64,000 bases of DNA. Source: Trichomonas vaginalis G3 (Eukaryota; Parabasalia; Trichomonadida; Trichomonadidae). The notes under the pieces were generated by a model. The model saw nothing but the letters and a program-made list of their open reading frames with translations, searched no databases and was not told where the DNA came from. The first letter of the stretch is position 1; each line of letters opens with the position of its first letter. The position numbers and the translations under genes are program-made. Where the stretch lies: contig NC_067206.1 of the NCBI RefSeq assembly GCF_026262505.1, positions 20,047,319 to 20,111,318 on the forward strand. Direction: 5' to 3'. Shown here in pieces: positions 11,090 to 20,179 of the stretch.

Positions 11090-12388
11090 TTAATTTCTTT
11101 GATTGGCTCTCCTCTCGCGGAAATGTTGAAGAGAAATCCTCAAATCCTTAATTTCTCCATCAACTTTCCAAAGGGGTTCTTTGGTGGTATCATATTTTTC
11201 GCTGATATCATAAAATTTGTTTGGTGTAAACCAGGTATGTATTTCTGGATTTTTTGGTAACTGTGTATGTGGTGTTGCGTTATAATTTTCGATTAAATTT
11301 TGAATTTGATCCCAAGCTACCTCATCAACTTGAATATTCTGCCAAAATCTTTCGATTTTGCCATTCATGTAAGGGCAGTGTGGTATTATCGTGATTGATT
11401 CGACGTTTGCATTTTTTAATAAATTTTTGAAAACACCGTAGTTTTCAAGCCCATTGTCACTCCATATGGCAAACGGTTTGCCATATACATCGAAACATTG
11501 TTGAATGACACGACTTGTTTGTGCCGCTTCTTTAGTTTCGAGATGTGACCAAGCCAAAATTTTTCGTGATTTATCGTCAATAACGGCATATAGATATTCA
11601 CCTTGGCGATGATTTAAAAAGTGAATATCTACATGCCATATTTCATTAACGTAAAAAGCTTCGTATTTTGTTTGACCTTTTGCCTTTGAATTTTTTGGCG
11701 GTTGTGCAAGATTGAGAAGTTTGAAACATTTATTAACAGTTCTTTCGGAAAATTGAATGTTCAATAATTTACGGTCAAAATAATCTGTAGTTTTTTCAAA
11801 TGTTGAAGTTGTATTTGTGCGTATTGAATATGGGTCATCTTCTGAATTTATATCCGATTCTGTATCAATTGAATTTGGACTTGATGAAAATAATTCTTCG
11901 GCTGATGAATCGTCGGAATTTGAAGAGATTTCTGATGATAACTGTTCAGATGAACTTGAAATGTCAGGAGAACTGTAATCAAACTCTGAATTTTGATTCC
12001 GTTGAGACAATTGTGGAATTGGAAAATGAATTTGAATATTTTGTTGATTTTGCATTTGCGATTCAAGTATCATTTGACGATCTGTTATAATTCGGCCGAA
12101 AGCCCGGGAAATTCCTATTTTTTGAACTTTATTATGTAAATTTTGGACAGTATTTATTAATTCTTGTGGTGGATCTTTTGGTTTTGGACCTGTACGTAAT
12201 TTTGGAATTTCAATTTGATTGAAATTAAGAGCGTTTTTAAAAGTTTTATGTGATATTGTGGGAAGAATTCTTCCATCTGTTAAAGGGACATTTTGGAGAA
12301 CGGTTTCGACGTTAATACCGCTTTGAATTTGTTGATTAGCTTGATTTAACCATTCTAAATCAATTAAATCGAAGATTCTACCACTCAT
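11090..12388 (-). CDS. Integrase-type DDE transposase, 432 residues, apparently intact
   Basis: This enzyme would cut and join the ends of its own element and those of non-autonomous kin. The C-terminal half is an rve-type catalytic core with all three acidic residues: D254 in WHVDIHF, D311 in AIWSDNGLEN and E346 in YMNGKIERFW, spaced 56 and 34 residues apart. The N-terminal part (about 1-110) is basic and helical and probably binds DNA. Residues 130-190 are a low-complexity Ser/Glu/Asp linker. A zinc-finger N-domain like that of retroviral integrases is not obvious. The frame is uninterrupted, starting MSGRIFDLIDLEWL. Closest relatives here are the broken copies at 14032-14936 and 17959-19294. 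The family assignment (IS481/IS3-like rather than Polinton integrase) is inferred from the small single-gene element. Confidence 0.85.
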   Translation of the reverse strand: MSGRIFDLIDLEWLNQANQQIQSGINVETVLQNVPLTDGRILPTISHKTFKNALNFNQIEIPKLRTGPKPKDPPQELINTVQNLHNKVQKIGISRAFGRIITDRQMILESQMQNQQNIQIHFPIPQLSQRNQNSEFDYSSPDISSSSEQLSSEISSNSDDSSAEELFSSSPNSIDTESDINSEDDPYSIRTNTTSTFEKTTDYFDRKLLNIQFSERTVNKCFKLLNLAQPPKNSKAKGQTKYEAFYVNEIWHVDIHFLNHRQGEYLYAVIDDKSRKILAWSHLETKEAAQTSRVIQQCFDVYGKPFAIWSDNGLENYGVFKNLLKNANVESITIIPHCPYMNGKIERFWQNIQVDEVAWDQIQNLIENYNATPHTQLPKNPEIHTWFTPNKFYDISEKYDTTKEPLWKVDGEIKDLRISLQHFRERRANQRN

Positions 12389-12711
12389 TTGAAAATTATA
12401 AGTTTTGAAAAAAACCGTAAATCATTATTGAATCTAAAAATATTTATGTACAAAAAGTCGGTATATATTCTATAATTATTTAAAATAATGAAAAAGTTGA
12501 TTTGTGAATCATTGAAATATTAATGCTTATATATATATATCAGATGATATAAGATGATTTTTTTAAATAAAAAATAAAATTTAATTTTTTAATTGTTAAA
12601 ATAAGAATAGTAAGCTTGACAAGTAATTTAAGTTTTTGCTTTGTAAAGTTATTTGGTTGGCAAATGCATTGTGTCACTTTTTGTTTGAGTTCACTTTCCG
12701 TAATTTGTCTT

Positions 12712-12885
12712 ATGATAAATCAACAACCACAACAACCTTTATATGATGAGTTAATAAATTATCAACAACAACTAACATATGACGAGACAATGAATTATCC
12801 ACAAAATAATCAAAATTGGACAAGATATGACTATTTCAATGACCAAGTTCCTCAATATATTGGTCAAAATTATTATTTAAATTAA
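12712..12885 (+). pseudogene. Gene 3' end right of integrase transposon
   Basis: A frame of about 57 residues rich in Gln, Asn and Tyr (QQPLYDELINYQQQ, ending QNYYLN) begins at the transposon edge and ends at a normal stop. Similar QQLTYD sequence occurs at about 39770. No domain is recognised. It looks like the tail of a gene cut by the transposon, but the upstream half is not securely identified. Confidence 0.35.
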
Positions 12886-13022
12886 AAATTAATTGTCTAT
12901 TCTGAAACTATTAACTATTTTTGTCCCTTTTTGGAATGTTTTATGTATCTTCTGTCAATCATATCTGCATAATGGTATCTTGCACGTCTTTTGAAGTCGT
13001 GATACATGTACCGGTGGTGTTC

Positions 13023-13330
13023 TTAAAAGATTTGGTTAATATCAACCTCTTTGCCTTGCATCAACTGATCAAGCATGAACCTTAAGGCATTTTCATTGGC
13101 TGTTCTGAGAATGTTCCTGCAATCATCTTGAAGTCTGAAAACTTCTTCATTTACTGGATTCTTCTGGAAGAATTTTTTAAGACTTGTTATGATGAAATTG
13201 TCTCCGTAGATGTCCCTAATAAATTTGTAGTGTGTTCCATCAATCTTCAAAAGAAAATCATTTGTAATTTCACCCTCTTCGAGATATAGACATCCACATG
13301 CTTTTTTGTCCTTCATATCTAATGGAGTTT
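13023..13330 (-). pseudogene. C-terminal remnant of an unrecognised gene
   Basis: About 100 residues of good-looking coding sequence (LYLEEGEITNDFLLKIDG, then FRLQDDCRNILRTANENALR) end at a proper stop. Upstream (to the right) the frame runs straight into the left end of the integrase element at 13334, so the first part of that frame is transposon sequence. The gene was therefore probably cut by that insertion. No known domain is assigned. Confidence 0.5.
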
Positions 13331-13509
13331 TTGTGGTAAGACGAAAAGTGGAAAGTGAGGGGAACTGAAAAGTGACAGTTATTTGGTCGGCCATTGCCTC
13401 TATAAGTTTACATGACAAAAATATTTGTTAATGGAAAAAGACTTTATTTTGAGCGAACACATATATTATCAAAATAGTTTTAATTATTAAATGGATCATA
13501 TTGCGCCGA

Positions 13510-13692
13510 AAAATTTTTGGTGAAATGCGACGACATTTCACCAAAAATTTTTCGGCGCCATATAGAGAACTAGAGTCTGCGAGGTACTGATTCTATCTGT
13601 GTACCTCGCAGACCCTAGTTCTAAGCCAAAATGGCTAAAAATTGCTCGCAATGTGAACAATTGCGAGCAATTTTTAGCCATTTTGGCTGAAA
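13510..13692. repeat. Three-hairpin array
   Basis: A GCGCCGAAAAATTTTTGGTG hairpin with its mirror (13512-13562), a GAACTAGAGTCTGCGAGGTAC hairpin (13568-13622, two-tier design), and AGCCAAAATGGC...GCCATTTTGGCT around ATTGCTCGCAAT (about 13624-13692). All three match members of the 250-bp unit at 8.7-9.9 kb at about 80-90% by eye, in the reverse order. Confidence 0.85.
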
Positions 13693-14031
13693 ATGTAGAA
13701 TGTTCGTAAGTCAATCTTGGCTTCTTTATTCCTCTACGTAATTTCCTTATGGTTTGTCACATTTATAAATTTAATAACTTCAACATTTTGAATCTTTCTT
13801 TTCCGCTCTTGTTCTTTTGATAGTAGTTTTATTTCCTATTAGGCTTTTTCCGATTGTGTATTAAGTTTGCAAATCCATAAACTTTTAACAATGAAATTTT
13901 AAAAAAAGTAAAATAACGTAAAAATGAATGTTTATTCGTAGATTTTGTGTGTGTGTATGGGAGCCATCTGTAACCTGTCGAGAGTTCGATAATTCTTGAC
14001 TTTTTTCTGTAAATATGAAATTTAAGTATGA

Positions 14032-14936
14032 TTAATGTGCCGAATTTGCCCTTCTTTGTCTGAAATGCTGTAAGGAGGTTCTGAGATCTTTGACTTCACC
14101 GTCAACTATCCAGAGTGGCTCTTTTGATGAATCAAATTTTTCTGCAACTTCATAAAATTTATTGGGAGTATACCACGTGTGAAGTGCTGGGTTACGAGGC
14201 AATTTTGTATGCGGAGTTGAGTTGTAATTCTCGATTAAATTTTGAATATCTTCCCAACTCACATTCTCGATTTCTATATTCTGCCAAAACCGTTCTATCT
14301 TACCGTTCATGTAAGGGTAATGAGGTATGATAGTAATGGATTCGACATTGGCATTTTTTAATAAATCTTGAAAAACGCCATAGTTCTCCAAACCGTTGTC
14401 GCTCCAAATTGCGAATGGTTTTCCATAGCAATCGAAGCACTCTTGAATTACACGGCTTGTTTGGGCTGTTTGTTTGGTTTCAAGATGAGCCCATGCCAAA
14501 ATTTTTCTTGACTTATCGTCTATTACGGCGTAAAGATATTCACCTTGAACATGATTCAGAAAATGAATATCAACATGCCAAATTTCGTTTGTGTAAAATG
14601 CTTCGTATTTTGTTTGACATTTCGGTATTGAATTTTTTGGCGGTTGTGAAATATTGAGAATTTTGAAACATTTGTTGATTGATCTTTCTGGAAATTGAAG
14701 ATTCAATATTTTTTATTGACATAATCTGTTGCTCTTTCAATATTTTGTGTCGTATTTGTGTGAATTTGATATGGATCTTCATCGGATGATAACGTATTTT
14801 CAGAATCTTCTTGATTTGAATGGTTAGAAAATAATTCTTCAGCAGAACTTGTTTCTGATTCAGTATTCAATTCAGAGAGTTGTTCAGAAGAGCTTGAAAG
14901 TGAAGGATCGCTATATTCGAATTCTTGATTTTGATT
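14032..14936 (-). pseudogene. Broken integrase-type transposase
   Basis: The same catalytic core as the 432-residue transposase: WHVDIHF, AIWSDNGLEN and YMNGKIERFW are all kept at 14032-14706. Upstream (14707-14936) the Ser/Glu-rich linker continues in a shifted frame, so there is one frameshift near the start of the core. The N-terminal DNA-binding part is lost where the foldback arm begins at 14937. Protein identity to the 11090-12388 product is high in the core, around 75-80% by eye. This is a plain DNA transposon gene, inactive as it stands. Confidence 0.8.
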
Positions 14937-14937
14937 G

Positions 14938-16328
14938 TTATAATTTAAATGAAGAAGTAATTTAAAACGATTTTATTTATGATCAAATTTTATATATTTT
15001 TTTGGATCAAATCCATTTTAATAGAATTTATATACTATTCATCTATTAGTAAACACTACCGTATATTATTTTTAAGCTATCTTATTTTTTGAAATTTTAT
15101 TCAAATCTTTGGTCGCAAGAAGAATTGCATGATAAATAAAAACATTTAATCAAAGTCAATTTTATTTTTCATATTCAAATGGACTGAGTGTTAACATTTA
15201 ACATTTTTTGCTAATTGTCGTCAAAAATTAGGCGTAAAGCAAAAATTGATATTTCATATGGTTTTATGATAGATAAGCATTATATTCCCACTCATTATAT
15301 TCGTAAATTTTGAGGTTTATCATTCGCTTTTAAGATCATTGAATTTGATTTTTATATAAAATAGTTATATATTAGAAAATAATATGAGTTTATGTGATAT
15401 TATTTTTCAGAAGATTTCATTCTATATGCCTATGAAAAGTACTCTCAAAACTAACTTTTTCCTAATTATAATTAAATCTAGAATATTGTATTGTTCCATA
15501 TTAAGTTCTGTCAAAATGTAAGCTATTCAATTCTATCGTCGGGGAAAGTATCACAAATCTATCAATTTTTTTGTAAAAGTATACAAAAACATATGGTGTT
15601 CAATTAGTTTATAATAATATAAATATTAAGATTATCCAAAATAAGAAAAACTAGGTTTTGAGAACACTTTTGAGATGATAATCAAAATATTTTGATTGAA
15701 AAATAATATATTATTTATCAGATATAGAATGGATTTTTTCAAATTTAAAAATTCTGAAAAATAAACAGTTTTGTAAAGTAAAAAAAATGAACGAAAACTC
15801 GAGACCTCGTATTCCAAATGAATGGGTAAGATATATGTATGAAAAACTTGAAAGTGGTGAGTAAGGATGTCAATTTGGAAGAAAAGTGAGAAAATTTTGA
15901 TTGTGAACTCATCTCTAATATTTTGGCTCCTTAATATATTTGAATCATGATCTTTGAGAAGAGTTCTCAAAAGTATTCACAAAAGCTATTTTTCCTTGAA
16001 ATTTAAAAATCCTGTTTATCATATATTACCGAATTCAATTCCCTACATATTTCAAAATATTCTATGAACATTTCAATTTTTGAAAAAAAAAACATATTTT
16101 TTCCAAATATATTTATTATCATATTTCTAATAATATTTCCTAAAGCGTCACTTTTTACTTCCTCGACAATTATTTCCCTCTCAAAAAATTCAATAGCTTA
16201 CATTTTGACAGAACTTAATATGAAACAGTATTATGCTTAGTATTATTTCATTTTTCTCATTCAATTTAGAATTTACAAATGTCAAATAATTGAGAGCTGT
16301 CACTTTTGATGAATTTCTGTTTATTACA
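14938..16328. mobile_element. Foldback element, copy C, half copy with nested element
   Basis: Only the loop and right arm are present. The left arm is missing where it meets the truncated integrase element. The right end is TTTCTGTTTATTACA at 16328. A 736-bp TIR element (15492-16227) lies in the outer part of the arm. Confidence 0.85.
15492..16227. mobile_element. 736-bp TIR element with 4-bp target duplication
   Basis: The ends TGTTCCATATTAAGTTCTGT and, inverted, TGTTTCATATTAAGTTCTGT form TIRs that continue at lower identity for about 60 bp. A second inverted patch (TTTTGAGAACACTTTTGAGA-like) lies further in. GTAT is duplicated on both sides (15488-15491, 16228-16231) and is single in intact foldbacks. 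Frames inside, including one on the minus strand at 15632-15970, are AT-rich and unconvincing. It is a non-autonomous element related to the one at 16752-17694. Confidence 0.85.
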
Positions 16329-16640
16329 TTTCCACCTCTCAATTTTACCATTTGCTTCGGGGTTGCCTGTTAGACTAAATATTTTTTATCAATATTTTCT
16401 TTTCCGATGTCAGTACATATTGCATCAATTCTGCCCTTCTTCTTAGATAAGAAGAATGATCGTTTGAGCAGATGGATATGTTACTGAGAAACATTGCTTG
16501 TTATGTTTCCATCTACTATGTAGAGCATCATCCAATTCTCTTTTGTGCGGGGCCATTGCTTGTCAAAATATGCCAATGCTCTAGATCCTTCCTCTTCAAG
16601 TATCGATGTTCTTATGAGCATTTAAAAGATAAAATTTCAA
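16329..16640 (-). pseudogene. Degenerate integrase fragment, unit 1
   Basis: On the reverse strand, patches of an rve-type integrase core can be read across several frames: RALAYFDKQWPRTKENWMM, then ICTDIGKENIDKKYL (the second acidic region), then ANGKIERW (the third), immediately next to the foldback edge at 16328. Several stops and shifts interrupt it. It differs clearly from the transposases at 11.1, 14.0 and 18.0 kb, so it comes from another element. An identical copy lies in unit 2. Confidence 0.6.
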
Positions 16641-16751
16641 AATTTTAGGTGTAGCAAAAAAAACTTGCCACCTTAGCGCAAGCTCTCAAAACAATGACAG
16701 AGCACCACGAAAGTTTTGCGAGCGGAAATTCATTCTCTATTGCTCTTGCTG

Positions 16752-17694
16752 TTGCATGCTAAGTTCGGTCAACGATAGAAATTGAGTGGAAATTAATCGT
16801 CGAGGAAGTACGATTATGCAAAGTAAAAAAATGTTGTGGGATTTTTAATATTATATATTATTTTATAATAAAATTTTTGAGTCATTTTAAGAAGCACATA
16901 TAATTTTTTGAATTTAAAAATTAAAGTAGTGTCAAACGAATTTATCACTTAATTTAATACTCAGATTTCTTAAAATTAATGAAAAAAAGGTTTTCTGAGA
17001 ACTTTTGAGAATGGTTTTCAAATTCCATTATTGAAAATATATAGGTATTGTATGAAATTCAAACTCTATATTTATTAAATTTCTAAATTCTTAATAAAAT
17101 AACTTTTCAGAGGAATATGATTTTGAATGGTTGATTAATAAGTATAAAAATGTCTACGATTTTAAGGAGGGAATTGTTCCTTATGAGGTATTCATCATAA
17201 CTATATACCTCATAAGGAACAATTCCATCTTGATAGCTGGGAAACTTTCTCTGAATAACTTATCATTTGGAGAAAGTTTCCCAGCTATCTATTAGAAACT
17301 AAAGGCTATGAGGCACTAATATATAATCAGTGCCTCATAGCCTTTAGTTTCTTATTAAAAACGAGAAAACTTGTTCGAAATGATAAACAATTTCGAACAA
17401 GTTTTCTCGTTTTAAGGAGGGAATTGTTCCTTATGAGGTATACATCATAACTATATACCTCATAAGGAACAATTCCCTCTTGATATCCTGGATATTTTTG
17501 AATATATTTTTTTAATTAAAGTTCTCAAAAGTATTATCAAAAGTGATTTTTTAAAAATATCTCCAATTAATTAACTAATTAAAAGTATTATATTTTTAAA
17601 ATTAAATAGTTTTTCAATTTTTTTGAAGGAATTGAGATACTTCCCACGACAATAAAATTGAGAGGTTTACATTATGACTGATCTTAGCATGCAA
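16752..17694. mobile_element. 943-bp TIR element with five hairpins
   Basis: The ends TTGCATGCTAAG (left and, inverted, right) lead into about 50 bp of weaker inverted similarity ending in GTCGRGGRAAGTA. These TIRs match those of the 736-bp element, including the inner TCTCAAAAGTATT patch, so the two are one family. It is non-coding apart from a chance frame. No clear target duplication was seen. Confidence 0.7.
17166..17478. repeat. Five-hairpin array
   Basis: Palindromes at about 17170-17226, 17237-17284, 17293-17352, 17357-17412 and 17418-17477. The first and last are near-duplicates (AATTGTTCCTTATGAGGTAT/ATACCTCATAAGGAACAATT). The third is GAAACTAAAGGCTATGAGGC with its mirror. The second and fourth are single-arm hairpins on GGGAAACTTTCTC and CGAGAAAACTTGTTCGAAA. 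Two-tier and single-arm types alternate strictly. Confidence 0.9.
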
Positions 17695-17958
17695 CATTGC
17701 AATATTAAGAGCACAATTTTCACTCTAATATCACGGATAATGATGAGCGAACTGGCATAATGTAACCACACAATATTGAATTTTTTCAGCAGTTTGAGGA
17801 TTGACGATAAAATACAACATTTACAAATTGATTTTTAGCCGTTTTCATTGTGATGGCAAATAATTGAATTCTTTCTTCTAGTAAAGAATGTTGTATACGA
17901 AAAATTTACATGTCAGATCCGGAAAAGTGGCAACTTTACGTGTCAAAAATATTTTTAT

Positions 17959-19294
17959 TCATAAATTTTTACCTTGCTTTCCAATTGGTTCGAACTCCAT
18001 CTCTTCTCCGTCAACTAGCCATCTCTCAGTGGTTCTCTCCGCCATTGTCCAACCATATTGAATGGTGAGGACCAAACCTGGCAATGGCCCTTTCAATTAC
18101 AATCACCATTTGCTTGGTCTCTTTGGTGCTCAAATATTGCCAGTCGATGATCATGCGTGATCGATCATCGATAACAGCATATAGGATTTCACTTCTCTTT
18201 TTACCTAAGAAGTGGATATCCACATGCCTGATCAAGTTCGGCTGGCATGCTTGGTATCTGGTCTTGCCTTTCTTCTCTTGCTTCTCTCTATGCTGAGCAA
18301 TGCCAAGTGCAGTAAATGCCTTGCTGATCATATGTCGGGATGGAGTATCAGGTAAAGGTATGTCCAGATATAATATGTTCTTTAATATGAGTAAATATGA
18401 TACTAGATCATCATCTATTGTCAGATCTTTTGGCACTGACTTGTTGATGCGATTAAGATGAATGTCTCTTCGAATGGTGTCGAACCATTCTTGTGTTTGG
18501 CTTTGATCAGGCAACTCACCATTCTTGGCTTTGACAAAATCCTCAAAGTGTTCTTCAGCATATGAAATATCTTGATTAAGAATTTCATAAACTGCAATAA
18601 TCCCCATTCGGCCGTAGTTTTCTCTGAGGTTGCTGATCGATTCAAGCAAATTCTGTGGTATTTCTTTAGGTGGCCGACCGCGATGGACAGTGATCTCAAC
18701 TTCTGGTACGGCAATAGTATCATTATCAGATGAAGTTGATTCTTCGGAAGAAACTTCAGATGGTATTTGAGATGTTTCATCAAATTGCTGTGATGGCTCG
18801 TCTTCTTCTTCTCTTTGTTTTTCTTCAGCATCATGTGATGGAGAGTCTGTATCTTGTTCTGTTGTCTATTGGATGTCAAGATTTGGTAATTCATAGTAGT
18901 CGAAGGGGCTGTGAACTATATCTTCGGGTTGAAGAGGGGGAAGTTCTGTATTATCGAGATGTATTGACTCGTATAGTTTGTTATTGATCAATAATTTGAG
19001 TGAATGAAAAGTAGTATACTTAGGACTACGGATGTTCTAGACACCCTATTATGATTTTTTTGCTATCGTAGGATAATAATTCTAGTGATATTATCGCGAA
19101 AATAGGACAAATTTCTTGAACTGTTCTGTAGTAATACGATGATTACAATATAAAGCTTTGTAGTAAGTGACTGGATCAATCTTTGGTCTGATCCCTCCAT
19201 TTAGTAGTGGTACGTTCACCAGCGCTGCTGGATTGTATGGTATGCGTAAATTGGCGGTTAGCCAATGGGGATCTTTTTTGGTATAGAGCTCCAT
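17959..19294 (-). pseudogene. Broken integrase-type transposase, unit 1
   Basis: The probable start is MELYTKKDPHWL at 19294. The N-terminal part (to 19091) ends in a stop. The Ser/Glu linker follows in another frame (about 18650-18890), and the longest piece (18026-18649) holds the first two catalytic acids in RHVDIHFL and SIWLDNGGENH. Directly after the second acid, the sequence shifts into what reads as the C-terminal tail (ERWLVDGEEMEFEP). The region with the catalytic Glu has therefore been deleted. It is related to the 432-residue transposase at low identity. The enzyme cannot be active. Confidence 0.8.
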
Positions 19295-19393
19295 AACAAA
19301 ATGCAAAAGAATACCATTCAAAAGCTAGCCCAAATCATATTTGAATTAAACTACTATTATAATTGTGAAAATGACAAAGTTTCTCCCATTTTA

Positions 19394-19458
19394 ATAAGGA
19401 ATTGCAGGATAAGAGGTACATATTCATACTATGTACCTCTTACCCTGCAATTCTTTCT
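19394..19458. repeat. Single two-tier hairpin
   Basis: GGAATTGCAGGATAAGAGGTAC pairs with its mirror ending in GCAATTC around a 12-nt loop. It has the same inner GAGGTAC/GTACCTC arm as the other arrays, here as a solo hairpin at the 5' side of the transposase gene. Copied at about 25232-25296 in unit 2. Confidence 0.8.
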
Positions 19459-19556
19459 ATAAAGTGGCCAAACTTTGTATCATTAAAAACTTTTTTGGAA
19501 ATTAATAATTTGACACTTTACTTTGTCAAATCCGAATTTTCGTATATTAGAACAAT

Positions 19557-20163
19557 CTAAAAAGGTTGTAAAACTGGTTAAAATGTCAGAAAGTCTCGAA
19601 GCCAAAGCACGGACGAAAAGAAATCTAAAAAATTTATAAATCTCTTAAACATGATTCCTTTGTAATTGAAGACAAAGCTTATACCTTAGATTTTCAACTT
19701 AAAAACGATACATTAGGAAAAGAGAAATAAGTAGTCAACAGAATTTACAAATTCAAGATGGAAACCAAGTTATTGCCAAAGATATAGTGTACTGCAGTAT
19801 TACCAATTCCATAGTACACATTTTAACCAAGAAAACGTGATTTTACCATCAAGTTACTCTTCACTTATTCTTATAAAACAGATATTTTACTAACAAAATA
19901 ACACAAATTCCAATTGAGTTCATTAAAATATCACTTTCTAGACTCCCAAATGCCTAGAATTAACTCCAAATTTGTTGACCCCAGCCGAGAATGAAAGGGA
20001 AAGAAAATATATTTTTGGTTGAAAATTCGAGGAAATATTAAGGTTTCAACATCAGTTCACTTCCACCATTTCTTCTTAGAACACCTAGCCATGGCAGAAA
20101 CTTTGGACGAATCTTAAATTATTCAGCCAAAGTTTCTCAGATTTTTTGAGGGGATTGGAGGCT
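19557..20163. other. Non-coding spacer of the duplicated unit
   Basis: AT-rich DNA with short, interrupted frames on the plus strand (for example MSESLEAKARTKRNLKN at about 19583). A weak inverted pair around GAAACTTTGGAC/CCAAAGTTTC lies near 20095-20140, and a one-sided GGGGATTGGAGGCTCGTGA piece near 20155. No gene is supported. Confidence 0.4.
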
Positions 20164-20179
20164 CGTGATAGTGAACCAT

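Larger units (their letters stand above)
7696..12712. mobile_element. Integrase-type DDE transposon, interrupted
   Basis: The ends are inverted: TAAGACGAGTTACGGAAAGT at the left, and TAAGACAAATTACGGAAAGT on the opposite strand at the right. Both run into an AAAAGTGACA-type box. The element encodes one transposase on the minus strand (11090-12388) and carries a four-hairpin array (10550-10770). Its left part has been opened by a foldback element (7791-10502). Without that insertion it would be about 2.3 kb. The transposase fits the IS3/IS481-like integrase transposons reported from eukaryotes. No clear target duplication was found. A related, truncated copy begins at 13334. Confidence 0.75.
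13334..14936. mobile_element. Second integrase-type transposon, truncated
   Basis: The left end (GTAAGACGAAAAGTGGAAAG, then GAAAAGTGACAG and TTATTTGGTCGG) matches the left end of the 7696-12712 element. It holds three hairpins (13510-13692) and the C-terminal two thirds of a related transposase. It ends abruptly at about 14937, where the arm of a foldback element begins. Its right end is missing from the window. Confidence 0.75.
17890..19550. mobile_element. 1.66-kb integrase element, unit 1
   Basis: The ends are GTTGTATACGAAAA on the left and CTAATATACGAAAA on the opposite strand at the right, with TTTGACA-type boxes inside. The flanks AAGAAT (17884-17889) and AACAAT (19551-19556) match at five of six positions, consistent with a 6-bp target duplication. 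It contains a broken transposase gene and one hairpin. It shares ends with the array element at 8524-9976 and is a likely source of the enzyme family that moved it. Confidence 0.75.

Noticed and set aside
15632-15970. 112-residue minus-strand frame in the 736-bp element (and relatives near 21585)
   Set aside because: AT-rich Phe/Ile/Leu composition, broken in the second copy by a one-base change, and inside a non-autonomous TIR element.
18084-18296. Plus-strand frames opposite the broken transposases (also 18730-18987 and copies)
   Set aside because: Antisense shadows of clear transposase sequence.
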